Source: Paludibacteraceae bacterium
GTDB taxonomy: Bacteria > Bacteroidota > Bacteroidia > Bacteroidales > Paludibacteraceae
DNA length: 14,607 nt
Direction: 5' to 3'
Assembly (NCBI GenBank): GCA_947445425.1
Contig: CANFFA010000015.1
Coordinates: 1 to 14,607 of the forward strand
Positions 6,053 to 14,415 of the stretch are shown here, one piece after another (the first letter of the stretch is position 1; each line of letters begins with the position of its first letter). The notes under the pieces were generated by a model. The model searched no databases. It was not told the origin of the DNA and saw only the letters and a list, made by a program, of their open reading frames with translations. The position numbers were made by a program, and so were the translations under genes.

Positions 6053-7225
6053 ATGGAAAAAGAATCAAGATACAAATCCAAACTCATCGAGCTTTCCCAA
6101 AGCGGAAACCTGCGCGAAATGAAAACCGTTCTGCACGATAGAGAATATGTAATACATAATGGTCGAAAAATGCTAAACCTCTCTTCCAATGATTATATGG
6201 GAGTAGGAACAACTGCAGCACTTTGGAAACCTTTCTTAGAAACCAATGTGTTAGACGCAGCGGGAACCTTCCCCGGTAGCGCTTGCTCTTCCCGTCTACA
6301 AACTGGGAATCATGAAGCCTACGGCGAATTAGAATCTACACTTGCAAAACTATTTCATTATGAAGCCTGTCTGGTCGTTTGTACTGGTTTTAATGCCAAC
6401 CTCGGTATTATTCCTGCTTTGGCCACTGCGAATGATTTGATTGTTGCAGATAAATTAGTGCATGCTAGTTTAATTGATGGTTTTAAATTGTCTAGCGCTA
6501 AACTCATCCGTTTTCCACACAATGATTTGGACCGTTTGGAAAGAATTTTGGAAAAAGAAAGGGGCAATTACGAAAACGTATTCGTAGTAGCTGAATCTAT
6601 TTACAGTATGGATGGGGATGCATCCGATTTGAAGAAGCTCGTAGAAATAAAGGAAAAACACAATGCCTTTTTGTATGTGGACGAGGCGCACTCCTTTGGT
6701 GTAAAAGGTGAAACGGGCTTGGGTTGTATTGAGGAGTTTGGATTATTGGGCAAAATAGACATATTGGTAGGTACTTTCGGAAAATCAATGGCGTCGCAAG
6801 GGGCCTATTTGCTATGTAGCCAAACCATCAAAGATTATTTGGTCAATACCATGCGCCCTTTTATATATACCACTGGACTGCCACCCTGGTCTGTCAAATG
6901 GACGCATTTTGTCTTGAATCATTTGGTGGATATGAAAGCTGAACGTGCTCATTTGGCCAATATATCTCAATTGCTAAGAGAAGGTCTAAATGAATTGGGC
7001 TTTGAAACAGCAGGCGAAAGTCATATTGTACCTATCATTTTGCGCGATCTTCACAAAACAATAGCGCTTTCTGATTACCTCTGCGAAAATGGTTTTTTTG
7101 TTTTACCCATTCGGCATCCTACAGTTCCAAAAGGAACAGAACGTCTCCGTATTTCTCTTAATGCAGCCATCTCTGAAGATCAAATTCATCAACTTATAGC
7201 ATTATGCAAACAGTTTGGAAAGTAA
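6053..7225 (+). CDS. bioF: 8-amino-7-oxononanoate synthase
   Basis: BioF is a PLP-dependent alpha-oxoamine synthase that condenses pimeloyl-ACP (or -CoA) with L-alanine to form KAPA. Counted from the ATG at 6053 (390 residues, the usual length), it shows LSSNDYMG (43-50), GSACSSRLQTGNHEAYGELE near 75-94, YVDEAHSFGV (D210 and H213 of the PLP site) and GTFGKSMASQGA with the PLP lysine K244. The frame stays open to 5948, but those 35 codons consist of the spacer repeat, so I reject them. The last 22 bases overlap the start of bioG in a different frame, which suggests translational coupling of the two. Confidence 0.95.
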   Translation: MEKESRYKSKLIELSQSGNLREMKTVLHDREYVIHNGRKMLNLSSNDYMGVGTTAALWKPFLETNVLDAAGTFPGSACSSRLQTGNHEAYGELESTLAKLFHYEACLVVCTGFNANLGIIPALATANDLIVADKLVHASLIDGFKLSSAKLIRFPHNDLDRLERILEKERGNYENVFVVAESIYSMDGDASDLKKLVEIKEKHNAFLYVDEAHSFGVKGETGLGCIEEFGLLGKIDILVGTFGKSMASQGAYLLCSQTIKDYLVNTMRPFIYTTGLPPWSVKWTHFVLNHLVDMKAERAHLANISQLLREGLNELGFETAGESHIVPIILRDLHKTIALSDYLCENGFFVLPIRHPTVPKGTERLRISLNAAISEDQIHQLIALCKQFGK

Positions 7226-7899
7226 ACGGGAATTCTAAATTGCTACTTTTCTTTAGTGGTTGGGCTATGGACGAAAATCCTACTGCACATTTGAAGCACG
7301 AGGGTTTTGATCTCTGTACCTGCTTTGACTATACCAATCTAGAAACTTTAGCGATTGAACAATGGAGAAACTACTCTGAAATTGTTCTGGTCGCATGGTC
7401 AACAGGTGTATGGGCTGCAGAGCAAGTGCTTGGGAAATTGAATTTACCTATTTCCCAAGCCATTGCCATCAACGGAACGCCCACGACGGTGCACGATGAA
7501 ACTGGAATTCCCCGTGCTATTTTTCAGGGAACTTATGACAACCTTACAGCACAGTCCATGCAGAAGTTTTTACGTCGCATGTTTGGAAGTGCAACTGCAT
7601 ATAATGCCTTTGTTAGTTCTATTCCACAACGTACATTGGAAAATCAAAAGGCTGAATTGGCAAGTGTGTTATCTGTGGATTTTGATACATTAGAAACTGG
7701 ACTTATTAAATGGGATAAGGCAATTATTGGAATAGAAGATGCCATTTTCCCTCCCCAAAATCAAATGCGATATTGGTTTTCTCGTAGAGACGCTGTGCAC
7801 TGCGTCTCTACCCTCCAAATTATAAAACTGCCAATCCCACATTTCCCATTTCTAAATTGCACAGACTTCTTTTTGAATCAAAATAGCATCAAGGATTAG
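7204..7899 (+). CDS. bioG: BioG-type pimeloyl-ACP methyl ester esterase (DUF452 alpha/beta hydrolase)
   Basis: BioG cleaves the methyl ester from pimeloyl-ACP methyl ester, ending the BioC-started synthesis and handing pimeloyl-ACP to BioF; it replaces BioH. The 231 residues show FFSGWAMDE (16-24), the nucleophile elbow AWSTGVW with S66, an IGIEDAIFPPQNQMRYW segment carrying the likely acid D179, and PHFPF with the catalytic H213. It overlaps bioF by 22 bases and precedes bioC, the typical order. Residues 194-203 (RRDAVHCVST) are encoded by a 28-bp palindrome of the same family as the bioA-bioF spacer repeats. It lies in frame between the acid and histidine motifs, where family members usually have only a short surface segment (from memory). 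The triad is intact, so the enzyme may still work. The TAG stop lies within a short GATTAGTGATT word shared with the inverted-repeat element. Confidence 0.9.
   Translation: MQTVWKVNGNSKLLLFFSGWAMDENPTAHLKHEGFDLCTCFDYTNLETLAIEQWRNYSEIVLVAWSTGVWAAEQVLGKLNLPISQAIAINGTPTTVHDETGIPRAIFQGTYDNLTAQSMQKFLRRMFGSATAYNAFVSSIPQRTLENQKAELASVLSVDFDTLETGLIKWDKAIIGIEDAIFPPQNQMRYWFSRRDAVHCVSTLQIIKLPIPHFPFLNCTDFFLNQNSIKD
7784..7811 (+). repeat. 28-bp palindromic repeat inside bioG
   Basis: The arms GTAGAGACGC (7784-7793) and GCGTCTCTAC (7802-7811) are perfect reverse complements around TGTGCACT, with one mismatched pair in the centre. The arms share AGACGC/GCGTCT with the tandem palindromes at 5952-6035. It contributes about ten in-frame codons to bioG without a stop. 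Confidence 0.85.
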
Positions 7900-7904
7900 T
7901 GATT
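7894..7904 (+). repeat. Possible short fragment of the inverted-repeat element
   Basis: GATTAGTGATT is identical to 4549-4559 of the bioB-bioA element and carries the bioG stop codon. The 60-base bioG-bioC spacer otherwise shows no structure. At 11 bases this may be chance. Confidence 0.25.
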
Positions 7905-7959
7905 TAAAGAATCTCAATAAATCGCAGTCCACCACATTTCAACTCCTTTACAATAATAC

Positions 7960-8718
7960 ATGAACAAAGCCCTCATCAAATCCCGTTTCGCAAAAAGCCT
8001 AGATACCTATGAGCAGCAGGCCGACGTTCAGTTGCACATTGCACAAGTACTGGTAAGAGAGGCCAGGCCTTATTTGTCTGTATATTGTGATCGTTTATTG
8101 GAAATTGGATGTGGAACAGGGTTTTTGACCCGTGAGTTGTTGTCTGATCTGTCAATACAACAAATGTATTTGAACGATTTGGTCGATATGTCAAGTCGCA
8201 TGGAACAGCTCATTGGATTGGATCATAAGCATACCGAATTTTGTTTTATTCCTGGGGATGCTGAAGAGATTAATTTCCCCAATCATTTGCAAGCCGTTTT
8301 TTCTGCTTCTAGCATTCAATGGTTTTTAGATCTTCCTTCGTTTTTTTCTAAAGTAAATGATGCACTTTTACCTGAAGGCATGTTTTTCTTTAATACCTTT
8401 GGACCAGTAAATCTCAATGAAATTAAAACTTTGATGGGAGAGGGGCTTCATTATCCAGATGCCGATGAACTAAGTAAAATGCTTTCCGATTTTGAAATAC
8501 TGGAAATGTGGGACGAAAATCTAGTTCGCTATTTTGAATCACCACGTGCCGTATTACAACACCTCAAAGAAACCGGCGTTACTGCCACTCATTCAGATTT
8601 CAGATGGACAAAGTCAAATCTGATTGCCTTCGAAAACACCTACCAAGACCAATTTGGCTGTGAAGGAAAAGTCACACTCAGCTGGCAGATTTATTATTTT
8701 GTCTGCAGAAAAAAATAA
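7960..8718 (+). CDS. bioC: Malonyl-ACP O-methyltransferase
   Basis: BioC methylates the free carboxyl of malonyl-ACP with S-adenosylmethionine, disguising it as a fatty-acid primer so that two elongation rounds give pimeloyl-ACP methyl ester. The 252-residue protein starts with the family-typical KSRFAKSLDTYEQQADVQ (7-24). It has SAM motif I LLEIGCGTGF (46-55), an acidic residue in YLNDL at the expected motif II position, and SIQWFLDLPSFF, the region where BioC family members carry an IQW motif. Length is normal. The start at 7960 gives the complete N-terminus. The preceding spacer (60 bases) lacks a promoter consensus, so it is read with the rest of the operon. Confidence 0.93.
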   Translation: MNKALIKSRFAKSLDTYEQQADVQLHIAQVLVREARPYLSVYCDRLLEIGCGTGFLTRELLSDLSIQQMYLNDLVDMSSRMEQLIGLDHKHTEFCFIPGDAEEINFPNHLQAVFSASSIQWFLDLPSFFSKVNDALLPEGMFFFNTFGPVNLNEIKTLMGEGLHYPDADELSKMLSDFEILEMWDENLVRYFESPRAVLQHLKETGVTATHSDFRWTKSNLIAFENTYQDQFGCEGKVTLSWQIYYFVCRKK

Positions 8719-8720
8719 TA

Positions 8721-8832
8721 TAGTGATTAATGTTTATTGCTTTACGATTAGTGTTTAGCGACATGGAAAATCTAAAGAATAAACGAAATTACTAATTACT
8801 ACTAATCACTAAACGCTAATCACTAAACATTA
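8721..8832 (+). repeat. Inverted-repeat element, copy 2 (bioC-bioD spacer)
   Basis: This copy shares with copy 1 the loop core TTAGTGTTT-CGACATGGAA-ATCTAAA (8748-8776) and the right arm (8801-8832), each with 3 differences. Its left arm (8721-8752) is diverged, so the stem is imperfect. It starts 2 bases after the bioC stop and ends 6 bases before the bioD ATG, the same placement as copy 1. Confidence 0.8.
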
Positions 8833-8838
8833 TAAAAG

Positions 8839-9513
8839 ATGGATTCTATCTATTTTATCACCGGCATTGATACCGACGCTGGCAAAACAATCATTACTGG
8901 CGCCATGGGGCGTTATTTATTGAGCAAAGGGGTAAAAGTGATTACCCAGAAATTGGCACAAACTGGCTGTGCTGGTATGTCAGAAGATATACTTTCGCAT
9001 CGGTCTTTGATGAAAATTGATCTTTTGTCCGAAGATTATGAAGCTTTGACTTGTCCTTATGTCTTTGAGTTTCCATCCTCGCCCCATCTGGCGGCGAATC
9101 GTGAGGGGCAGAGCATAAATCCTGATTTGCTAGATGCTGCTACGAATGAACTAAGAAATCGCTTTGAATGCGTCTTGGTAGAAGGAGTTGGTGGATTAAT
9201 GGTTCCGCTTAATTCGGAGCTTAATCTGGTGGACTATCTTAAGCATTGCGACTATCCGATTATTCTAGTGACCAGTGGAAAGATTGGGAGCATTAATCAC
9301 ACGCTACTTACGCTTGAAGTTTGTGCAAGTAAAGGCCTTAAGGTCGTCGGATTGGTATTCAATCATTTCGCATCTACTAACGATGTGATTACAGCGGATA
9401 CATTGAATGTTTTTCGTAATAAGCTAAAAGATTATTTTCCTGCTGCGAAGATGGTTGAAGTGCCAATATTGGATGAGAGTAGTGAAGTGGTAGATTTCTC
9501 AGAATTATTTTAA
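8839..9513 (+). CDS. bioD: Dethiobiotin synthetase
   Basis: BioD closes the ureido ring of dethiobiotin from DAPA, CO2 and ATP. The 224-residue protein has the P-loop GIDTDAGKT (9-17, K16), the substrate-loop lysine K38 in QKLAQTG (families usually have KPxxTG, so proline is replaced by leucine here), SPHLAA (81-86) and EGVGGLMVPL (115-124), where the glutamate binds Mg2+. Length is typical. The ATG at 8839 is 6 bases past the spacer repeat. Together with the upstream genes it completes the route from DAPA to the BioB substrate. A single K-L-x-x-T-G change is unlikely to abolish activity, though that is inferred. Confidence 0.94.
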   Translation: MDSIYFITGIDTDAGKTIITGAMGRYLLSKGVKVITQKLAQTGCAGMSEDILSHRSLMKIDLLSEDYEALTCPYVFEFPSSPHLAANREGQSINPDLLDAATNELRNRFECVLVEGVGGLMVPLNSELNLVDYLKHCDYPIILVTSGKIGSINHTLLTLEVCASKGLKVVGLVFNHFASTNDVITADTLNVFRNKLKDYFPAAKMVEVPILDESSEVVDFSELF

Positions 9514-9549
9514 ACGCTCCCCATTTAAATTTTGACATTCAGCAAATCC

Positions 9550-10422
9550 ATGTTCGATCAACTACGTAACCACCGATTATTAAACTTTTTTGTATTGGGA
9601 CTCGGCGTGCTATGTATATCATGGTCGGCTATATTTGTAAAGTTATCTGGCGTGCCGGGATTGTCAACCGCCTTCTATCGAATGGCCATTGGCTTTGTGG
9701 GTGTATTGCCCATTTGGTATTTTAATCGCCCATCTCAGGTCAATTGGAAAGGACTGAAGCTAGCTATTGTCTGTGGATTTCTTTTTGCAATTGATATTTC
9801 ACTCTGGAATACTGCTATAGTAATTTCCAAAGCAAGTATCTCTACACTTCTAGCCAATCTTGCGCCGGTTTGGGTCGGTATTGCAGCATTATTCTTTTGG
9901 AAACAAAAGCCAACGCTCTACTTTTGGATGGGTACCGCCATTTCTATTTTTGGTGTTGCCATCATTATAGGACTTAATGAAATTCTGTCCACCCGTCTAA
10001 ACTCAGGAAATCTCCTCTCTGTTTTGGCTAGTATATTTTACGGCGCATATATGTTGGTCACTCAAAAAGGACGTGCATTTATTGATACCCTCACCTTTAG
10101 TGTGGTGTCAATGGGAACAAGTGCATTTATTTTATTTATACTATGTCTGGTGTTTCAGATGCCTATATGGGGATTTGAATCACATGCTTGGTGGGCATTG
10201 GCTGGCGTAGGCTTAATTCCCCAACTCGTGGGTTGGTTGTCGATCAATTACGCTTTAAAGTTTATTAAACCAACCACCGCATCTGTTACTTTATTAAGCC
10301 AATCTGTATTTACGGCACTTTTTTCTGTTCCTGTTCTAGGCGAATATCTAAATTGGTACGAGGGGATCGGGGCAGTGGTTGTTTTGTGCGGTATTTATTT
10401 GGTGAATAAGAAGCACATCTAA
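9550..10422 (+). CDS. EamA/DMT-superfamily membrane transporter
   Basis: The 290-residue protein has about ten hydrophobic helices in two homologous EamA halves, with an N-terminal half beginning LGVLCISWSAIFVKLSGV and a C-terminal half ending VLGEYLNWYEGIGAVVVLCGIYLV. The E in LGEYL and the following GIGAVVV are typical EamA repeat ends. I prefer the ATG at 9550; a TTG 18 bases upstream could add six residues. It follows bioD after 36 bases with no terminator or promoter between, so it is probably the last gene of the biotin operon. Family members export amino acids and metabolites or carry sugars and nucleotides, so the substrate cannot be read from the sequence. A role in moving biotin or a precursor is only suggested by location. 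Confidence 0.85.
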   Translation: MFDQLRNHRLLNFFVLGLGVLCISWSAIFVKLSGVPGLSTAFYRMAIGFVGVLPIWYFNRPSQVNWKGLKLAIVCGFLFAIDISLWNTAIVISKASISTLLANLAPVWVGIAALFFWKQKPTLYFWMGTAISIFGVAIIIGLNEILSTRLNSGNLLSVLASIFYGAYMLVTQKGRAFIDTLTFSVVSMGTSAFILFILCLVFQMPIWGFESHAWWALAGVGLIPQLVGWLSINYALKFIKPTTASVTLLSQSVFTALFSVPVLGEYLNWYEGIGAVVVLCGIYLVNKKHI

Positions 10423-10489
10423 AATTTATATATTGGAGTTTGAACGTTGATTTTTTAAATTATTCTTGTTGATAGAATACAATGTGAAT

Positions 10490-10523
10490 GGCCAAAAGTC
10501 TATCGATTCTTTGGCCGTTTTTT
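10490..10523 (+). terminator. Intrinsic terminator after the transporter gene
   Basis: GGCCAAA (10490-10496) pairs with TTTGGCC (10510-10516) around a 13-base loop and is followed by GTTTTTTG. It lies 68 bases after the EamA stop and ahead of the rpsL promoter, a sensible end for the biotin operon. Confidence 0.75.
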
Positions 10524-10562
10524 GTTGTTAATTTCATTACAAAAATAATTATTAGCAAGTGC

Positions 10563-10592
10563 TTGTCAATTAAAATATTATTCCTATCTTTG
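10563..10592 (+). promoter_or_regulatory. Promoter of the rpsL operon
   Basis: TTG (10563-10565), a 19-base spacer and TATCTTTG (10585-10592) match both parts of the Bacteroidota promoter consensus. Transcription should start near 10598, leaving a leader of about 60 bases. Confidence 0.8.
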
Positions 10593-10600
10593 CAACCCGA

Positions 10601-10617
10601 TTTGGATAAAGTCCAAA
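10601..10617 (+). promoter_or_regulatory. Hairpin at the 5' end of the rpsL mRNA
   Basis: TTTGGA (10601-10606) and TCCAAA (10612-10617) form a 6-bp stem with loop TAAAG, within a few bases of the predicted transcription start. It may protect the mRNA end; no regulatory role is shown. Confidence 0.4.
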
Positions 10618-10659
10618 AGGATATAAATAAAGTATTTAAGTTATAAAAAACAAAGTAAA

Positions 10660-11079
10660 ATGCCTACAATTCAGCAATTAGTTAGAAAAGGAAGAGCAGA
10701 ACTCATTGACAAAAGCAAGTCGCCTGCGTTGGATTCATGTCCACAGCGTCGCGGTGTTTGTGTTCGTGTGTACACTACAACTCCTAAAAAACCGAACTCG
10801 GCTATGCGTAAAGTAGCTCGTGTACGTTTAACTAACCAAAAAGAAGTGAATGCTTACATTCCAGGCGAAGGACACAACTTGCAAGAACACTCTATCGTAA
10901 TGGTACGTGGTGGTCGTGTAAAAGACCTTCCAGGGGTACGTTATCACGTCGTTCGTGGAACTCTTGATACTTCCGGTGTAGCTGGTCGTACTCAACGTCG
11001 TTCTAAATATGGTACTAAACGTCCAAAACCAGGTCAACCAGCTGCTAAAGGTGCTCCGGTTAAAGGTAAAAAGAAATAA
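10660..11079 (+). CDS. rpsL: 30S ribosomal protein S12
   Basis: S12 sits at the 30S decoding centre and controls tRNA selection accuracy. The 139-residue protein shows the invariant [17 protein letters not shown] (41-57) and [13 protein letters not shown] (84-96). The lysines at K43 and K88, where ribosomal streptomycin-resistance substitutions arise, are the sensitive wild-type residues. The C-terminus is a basic tail ([17 protein letters not shown]), somewhat longer than in E. coli. No Shine-Dalgarno sequence precedes the ATG; the region is A-rich, as expected in this phylum. It is the first gene of the str-type cluster behind a strong promoter. Confidence 0.98.
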   Translation: MPTIQQLVRKGRAELIDKSKSPALDSCPQRRGVCVRVYTTTPKKPNSAMRKVARVRLTNQKEVNAYIPGEGHNLQEHSIVMVRGGRVKDLPGVRYHVVRGTLDTSGVAGRTQRRSKYGTKRPKPGQPAAKGAPVKGKKK

Positions 11080-11205
11080 TTAAAACAGCAGTCTCAGGGT
11101 GATGTGCTATTTCAATATTGAAAAACTGCACCCAATCTGTTTTAATTGCCTGTTCTACGATAAAAAGTAAGGTTGAGTTTCACTACTCCTTTACATTTAG
11201 AACAG
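11078..11205 (+). promoter_or_regulatory. Structured rpsL-rpsG spacer: two nested hairpins, candidate regulatory RNA
   Basis: Hairpin 1: AATTAAAACAG (11078-11088) pairs perfectly with CTGTTTTAATT (11137-11147). Inside it GGGTG (11097-11101) can pair with CACCC (11129-11133), and TTTCAATATTGAAA (11110-11123) folds on itself. Hairpin 2: CTGTTCTA (11150-11157) pairs with TAGAACAG (11198-11205). Inside it GTAAGG/CTTTAC (11067+100 to 11072+100 is 11167-11172, with 11189-11194, one G-U) and GAGT/ACTC (11175-11178 with 11185-11188) stack. The first arm overlaps the rpsL stop. In E. coli the S12-S7 spacer is the binding site for S7 feedback control, so an equivalent role is a reasonable inference, but no similarity to the E. 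coli site was established. Confidence 0.6.
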
Positions 11206-11292
11206 CAGATGATGGTTGAGTAAATGGCTCAGAGGAGTCGTTGAAGAAAACTAAAACAACTAAACAAACAACAACGGAAATTTTAAGTTAAA

Positions 11293-11769
11293 ATGAGAAA
11301 ATCGAAACCAAAAAAAAGGATCATACTACCTGATCCGGTTTTCAATGAATCAATGGTTACAAAATTTGTAAACCACTTGATGTTCGATGGCAAAAAGTCT
11401 ACTGCCTTTGACATTTTCTATATCGCTCTTGAAACGGTTAAAGCCAAATTACCGAACGAAGAGAAATCCCCACTTGAAATTTGGAAAAAAGCCCTCGAAA
11501 ATATTACTCCGCTTGTGGAAGTAAAATCTCGCCGCGTGGGTGGTGCAACCTTCCAAGTCCCTACCGAAATCCGTGCTGATCGCAAGGAATCAATCTCAAT
11601 GAAAAATCTTATATTGTACGCTCGTAAAAGGGGCGGTCGCTCGATGGCTGATAAAATGGCTGCCGAAATCGTTGATGCGTTCAATAACCAAGGTGGTTCT
11701 TTCAAACGCAAAGAAGATATGCACCGTATGGCTGAAGCCAACCGCGCATTTGCACATTTTAGATTCTAA
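11293..11769 (+). CDS. rpsG: 30S ribosomal protein S7
   Basis: S7 nucleates assembly of the 30S head by binding the 3' domain of 16S rRNA and contacts the E site. The 158-residue protein begins [20 protein letters not shown] and has the S7 signatures [17 protein letters not shown] (residues 19-35), [16 protein letters not shown] (79-94) and the C-terminal [24 protein letters not shown] end. Length agrees with the family. It is separated from rpsL by a long structured spacer and from fusA by 40 bases without a promoter consensus. In many bacteria S7 represses its own operon by binding the mRNA upstream of its gene. Confidence 0.98.
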   Translation: MRKSKPKKRIILPDPVFNESMVTKFVNHLMFDGKKSTAFDIFYIALETVKAKLPNEEKSPLEIWKKALENITPLVEVKSRRVGGATFQVPTEIRADRKESISMKNLILYARKRGGRSMADKMAAEIVDAFNNQGGSFKRKEDMHRMAEANRAFAHFRF

Positions 11770-11809
11770 TTGAGTATATAAAAATTACAATATAAAAATC
11801 ATTGTTCAA

Positions 11810-13930
11810 ATGGCTAAAGGAGATTTAAGTTATAATAGAAACATCGGTATCATGGCGCATATCGACGCCGGAAAGACTACTACTTCCGAGCGTATCTTGT
11901 TCTATACTGGTTTGACACACAAAATCGGTGAAGTACATGATGGAGCCGCTACTATGGACTGGATGGAACAAGAGCAAGAGCGTGGTATTACCATTACTTC
12001 TGCTGCTACCACTACTTCATGGGAGTATTTAGGTGAAAAATATAAAATCAATTTGATTGATACTCCGGGACACGTTGACTTTACTGTTGAGGTAGAGCGT
12101 TCTTTGCGTGTATTGGATGGTGCTGTGGCTACTTTCTGTGCAGTTGGTGGTGTTGAGCCTCAATCTGAAACAGTTTGGCGTCAAGCTGATAAATACCATG
12201 TTCCTCGTATCTGTTTCGTAAATAAAATGGACCGTTCTGGTGCAGACTTTTACGAAGTGGTTCGTCAAGTTCAAGTGGTATTAGGTGCAAAACCTTGTCC
12301 TATTCAAATTCCTATCGGCGCTGAAGAAAATTTCAAAGGCGTTATCGATTTAGTGAAAATGAAAGCCCTTCTTTGGCACGATGAAGCCATGGGTGCTGAA
12401 TATGATATTGAAGAAATTCCTGCAAACTTATTAGAAGAAGCACAAGAGTGGAGAGAGAAAATGCTTGAAACTATTGCTGAATATGATGATGTTTTAATGG
12501 AAAAGTTCTTTGATGATCCTACCACCATTACTATTGAAGAAATTCAAGTAGCTATTCGTAAGGCAACCCTTTCTATGGAAATTAATCCAATGATTTGTGG
12601 TTCTGCGTTTAAAAATAAAGGGGTACAAACCATGCTTGATGCAGTTTGTTTGTATTTACCTAGCCCAATGGACACTCCTGAAACGATTGGTTTCGACCCG
12701 CGTGATGAAGAAGTGAAAATTGTACGTCACCCAAATGCATCTGAGCCTTTATGTGCTTTGGCATTTAAGATTGCAACGGATCCTTACGTTGGTCGTTTAT
12801 GTTTCTTCAGAGTTTACTCAGGTAAATTAGAAGCTGGTTCGTATGTACACAATACGCGTTCTGGTAAAAAAGAACGTATCTCTCGTATCTTCCAAATGCA
12901 CTCTAATAAACAAAATGCAGTTGATTTAATCTCTGCAGGTGATATTGGTGCTGGAGTTGGTTTCAAAGATATTCGTACCGGTGATACTTTGTGTGATGAA
13001 AATCATCAAATTACATTGGAGTCTATGGACTTCCCAAAACCAGTTATCGGTATATCTATTGAGCCTAAAACTCAAAAGGATCTTGATAAATTGGGTATTG
13101 GTTTGGCTAAATTATCTGAAGAAGATCCAACCTTTACTGTACATACACAAGAACAATCTGGTCAAACTATTATTAGTGGTATGGGTGAGCTTCACCTTGA
13201 AATCATTATCGATCGTTTGAAACGTGAGTTCAAAGTGGAATGTAACCAAGGTCGTCCGCAAGTATCTTACAAAGAGGCTATCACTCAAATGGTTCAATTA
13301 CGTGAAACGTATAAGAAACAATCTGGTGGTCGTGGTAAGTTTGCTGATATGATTGTAAAAGTTGAACCTATGGACAAAGAGTTCGAAGGTGGTCCTTTAC
13401 AATTTGTTGATTCCGTAAAAGGTGGTAACATTCCTAAAGAATTTATCCCTTCTATCCAAAAAGGATTTGCTAATGCTATGAAAAATGGTGTTTTGGCAGG
13501 TTTCCCATTGGATAACTTGAAAGTGACAGTTATTGATGGTTCTTTCCACGCTGTCGATTCAGATCAATTGTCTTTCGAAATTTGTGCATCTCTAGCCTAT
13601 AAATCAGCTTGTGCTAAAGCAAGACCAGTCCTTTTGGAGCCTATCATGAAAATGGAAGTGGTTACCCCAGAAGAAAACATGGGTGATATTATTGGTGATT
13701 TGAACAAACGTCGTGGTCAAGTTGAAGGTATGGAGTCTAGCCGTTCTGGTGCTCGTATCGTTAAAGCTAAAGTTCCATTATCTGAAACTTTTGGATATGT
13801 TACGGCTTTACGTACTATTAGCTCTGGTCGTGCAACTTCTTCAATGGAATTTGATCACTATGCTGAGGTTACAAATGCTATTGCTAAAGTGGTAGTTGCT
13901 GAAGCCAAAGGTAAAGTAGAACTTCTATAA
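11810..13930 (+). CDS. fusA: Elongation factor G
   Basis: EF-G is the GTPase that drives ribosomal translocation and, with ribosome recycling factor, subunit splitting. The 706-residue protein has G1 AHIDAGKTT (16-24), the switch I region RGITITSAA (58-66), G3 DTPGH (84-88) and G4 NKMD (138-141). It is followed by domains II-V, including the domain IV segment with [10 protein letters not shown] and the C-terminal [20 protein letters not shown] region. Full length and intact motifs indicate the housekeeping EF-G rather than a paralogue or a resistance factor. It sits in the conserved rpsL-rpsG-fusA order. Confidence 0.98.
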   Translation: MAKGDLSYNRNIGIMAHIDAGKTTTSERILFYTGLTHKIGEVHDGAATMDWMEQEQERGITITSAATTTSWEYLGEKYKINLIDTPGHVDFTVEVERSLRVLDGAVATFCAVGGVEPQSETVWRQADKYHVPRICFVNKMDRSGADFYEVVRQVQVVLGAKPCPIQIPIGAEENFKGVIDLVKMKALLWHDEAMGAEYDIEEIPANLLEEAQEWREKMLETIAEYDDVLMEKFFDDPTTITIEEIQVAIRKATLSMEINPMICGSAFKNKGVQTMLDAVCLYLPSPMDTPETIGFDPRDEEVKIVRHPNASEPLCALAFKIATDPYVGRLCFFRVYSGKLEAGSYVHNTRSGKKERISRIFQMHSNKQNAVDLISAGDIGAGVGFKDIRTGDTLCDENHQITLESMDFPKPVIGISIEPKTQKDLDKLGIGLAKLSEEDPTFTVHTQEQSGQTIISGMGELHLEIIIDRLKREFKVECNQGRPQVSYKEAITQMVQLRETYKKQSGGRGKFADMIVKVEPMDKEFEGGPLQFVDSVKGGNIPKEFIPSIQKGFANAMKNGVLAGFPLDNLKVTVIDGSFHAVDSDQLSFEICASLAYKSACAKARPVLLEPIMKMEVVTPEENMGDIIGDLNKRRGQVEGMESSRSGARIVKAKVPLSETFGYVTALRTISSGRATSSMEFDHYAEVTNAIAKVVVAEAKGKVELL

Positions 13931-13943
13931 TTATTTCAAATAT

Positions 13944-13975
13944 CAGCAGTCAAATATTTTTTGACTGTTGATTTT
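13944..13975 (+). terminator. Terminator-like hairpin between fusA and rpsJ
   Basis: CAGCAGTCAAA (13944-13954) pairs with TTTGACTGTTG (13960-13970), 11 bp with one G-U, around a 5-base loop, followed by ATTTTT. It resembles an intrinsic terminator or attenuator, 13 bases after the fusA stop. Because no clear TAnnTTTG promoter lies between it and rpsJ, it may only reduce readthrough or serve as a processing site. Confidence 0.55.
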
Positions 13976-14047
13976 TGACTATTTATCCGGTTAGTGAATG
14001 ACTCTTAACTGGACAACATAATTTTAATAATAAATCAATAATCGATA

Positions 14048-14353
14048 ATGAGTCAAAAAATTAGAATCAAACTAAAATCTTACGATCACACTTTGGTTGA
14101 CAAATCAGCTGAGAAAATCGTAAACACAGTTAAAGCTACTGGTGCTGTAGTAAGTGGTCCAATTCCATTACCAACACATACACGTATTTTTACTGTCAAT
14201 CGTGCTACTTTCGTAAACAAAAAGTCACGTGAGCAATTTCAACTATCTTCTTACAAACGTCTAATTGATATTTATAGCTCAACCAGCAAAACTGTTGATG
14301 CTTTAATGAAATTAGAATTGCCAAGTGGTGTAGAAGTAGAAATTAAAGTTTAA
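14048..14353 (+). CDS. rpsJ: 30S ribosomal protein S10
   Basis: S10 is a 30S head protein that also serves as the NusE transcription antitermination factor. The 101-residue protein matches the family over its length: [20 protein letters not shown] (4-23), the loop [29 protein letters not shown] and the C-terminal [13 protein letters not shown]. Its place directly after fusA joins the str and S10 clusters, a common arrangement in Bacteroidota. The 117-base spacer upstream contains a terminator-like hairpin. Confidence 0.98.
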   Translation: MSQKIRIKLKSYDHTLVDKSAEKIVNTVKATGAVVSGPIPLPTHTRIFTVNRATFVNKKSREQFQLSSYKRLIDIYSSTSKTVDALMKLELPSGVEVEIKV

Positions 14354-14381
14354 TCCTTTGCTCCTTTGATGGAGTTAGGAT
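14353..14381 (+). promoter_or_regulatory. Hairpin after rpsJ
   Basis: ATCCT (14353-14357) with AGGAT (14377-14381) and CTCC (14361-14364) with GGAG (14371-14374) form a two-part stem overlapping the end of the rpsJ stop codon. A T-rich run (ATTATTTTTT) follows 14 bases later. It may be an intercistronic processing or attenuation site. Confidence 0.4.
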
Positions 14382-14415
14382 AGCGAGAATAAATTATTTT
14401 TTAAACAAACCGATC

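Noticed and set aside
7204..7899. bioG as a pseudogene because of the palindrome
   Set aside because: The frame is intact, the insert adds no stop, and the Ser-Asp-His motifs remain in order.
9532..9549. TTG start for the EamA transporter
   Set aside because: The ATG at 9550 gives a normal N-terminus and TTG starts are rarer; the extra six residues add nothing recognisable.
12939..13220. 93-codon frame overlapping fusA
   Set aside because: It is an alternative-frame shadow of a fully conserved EF-G coding region.
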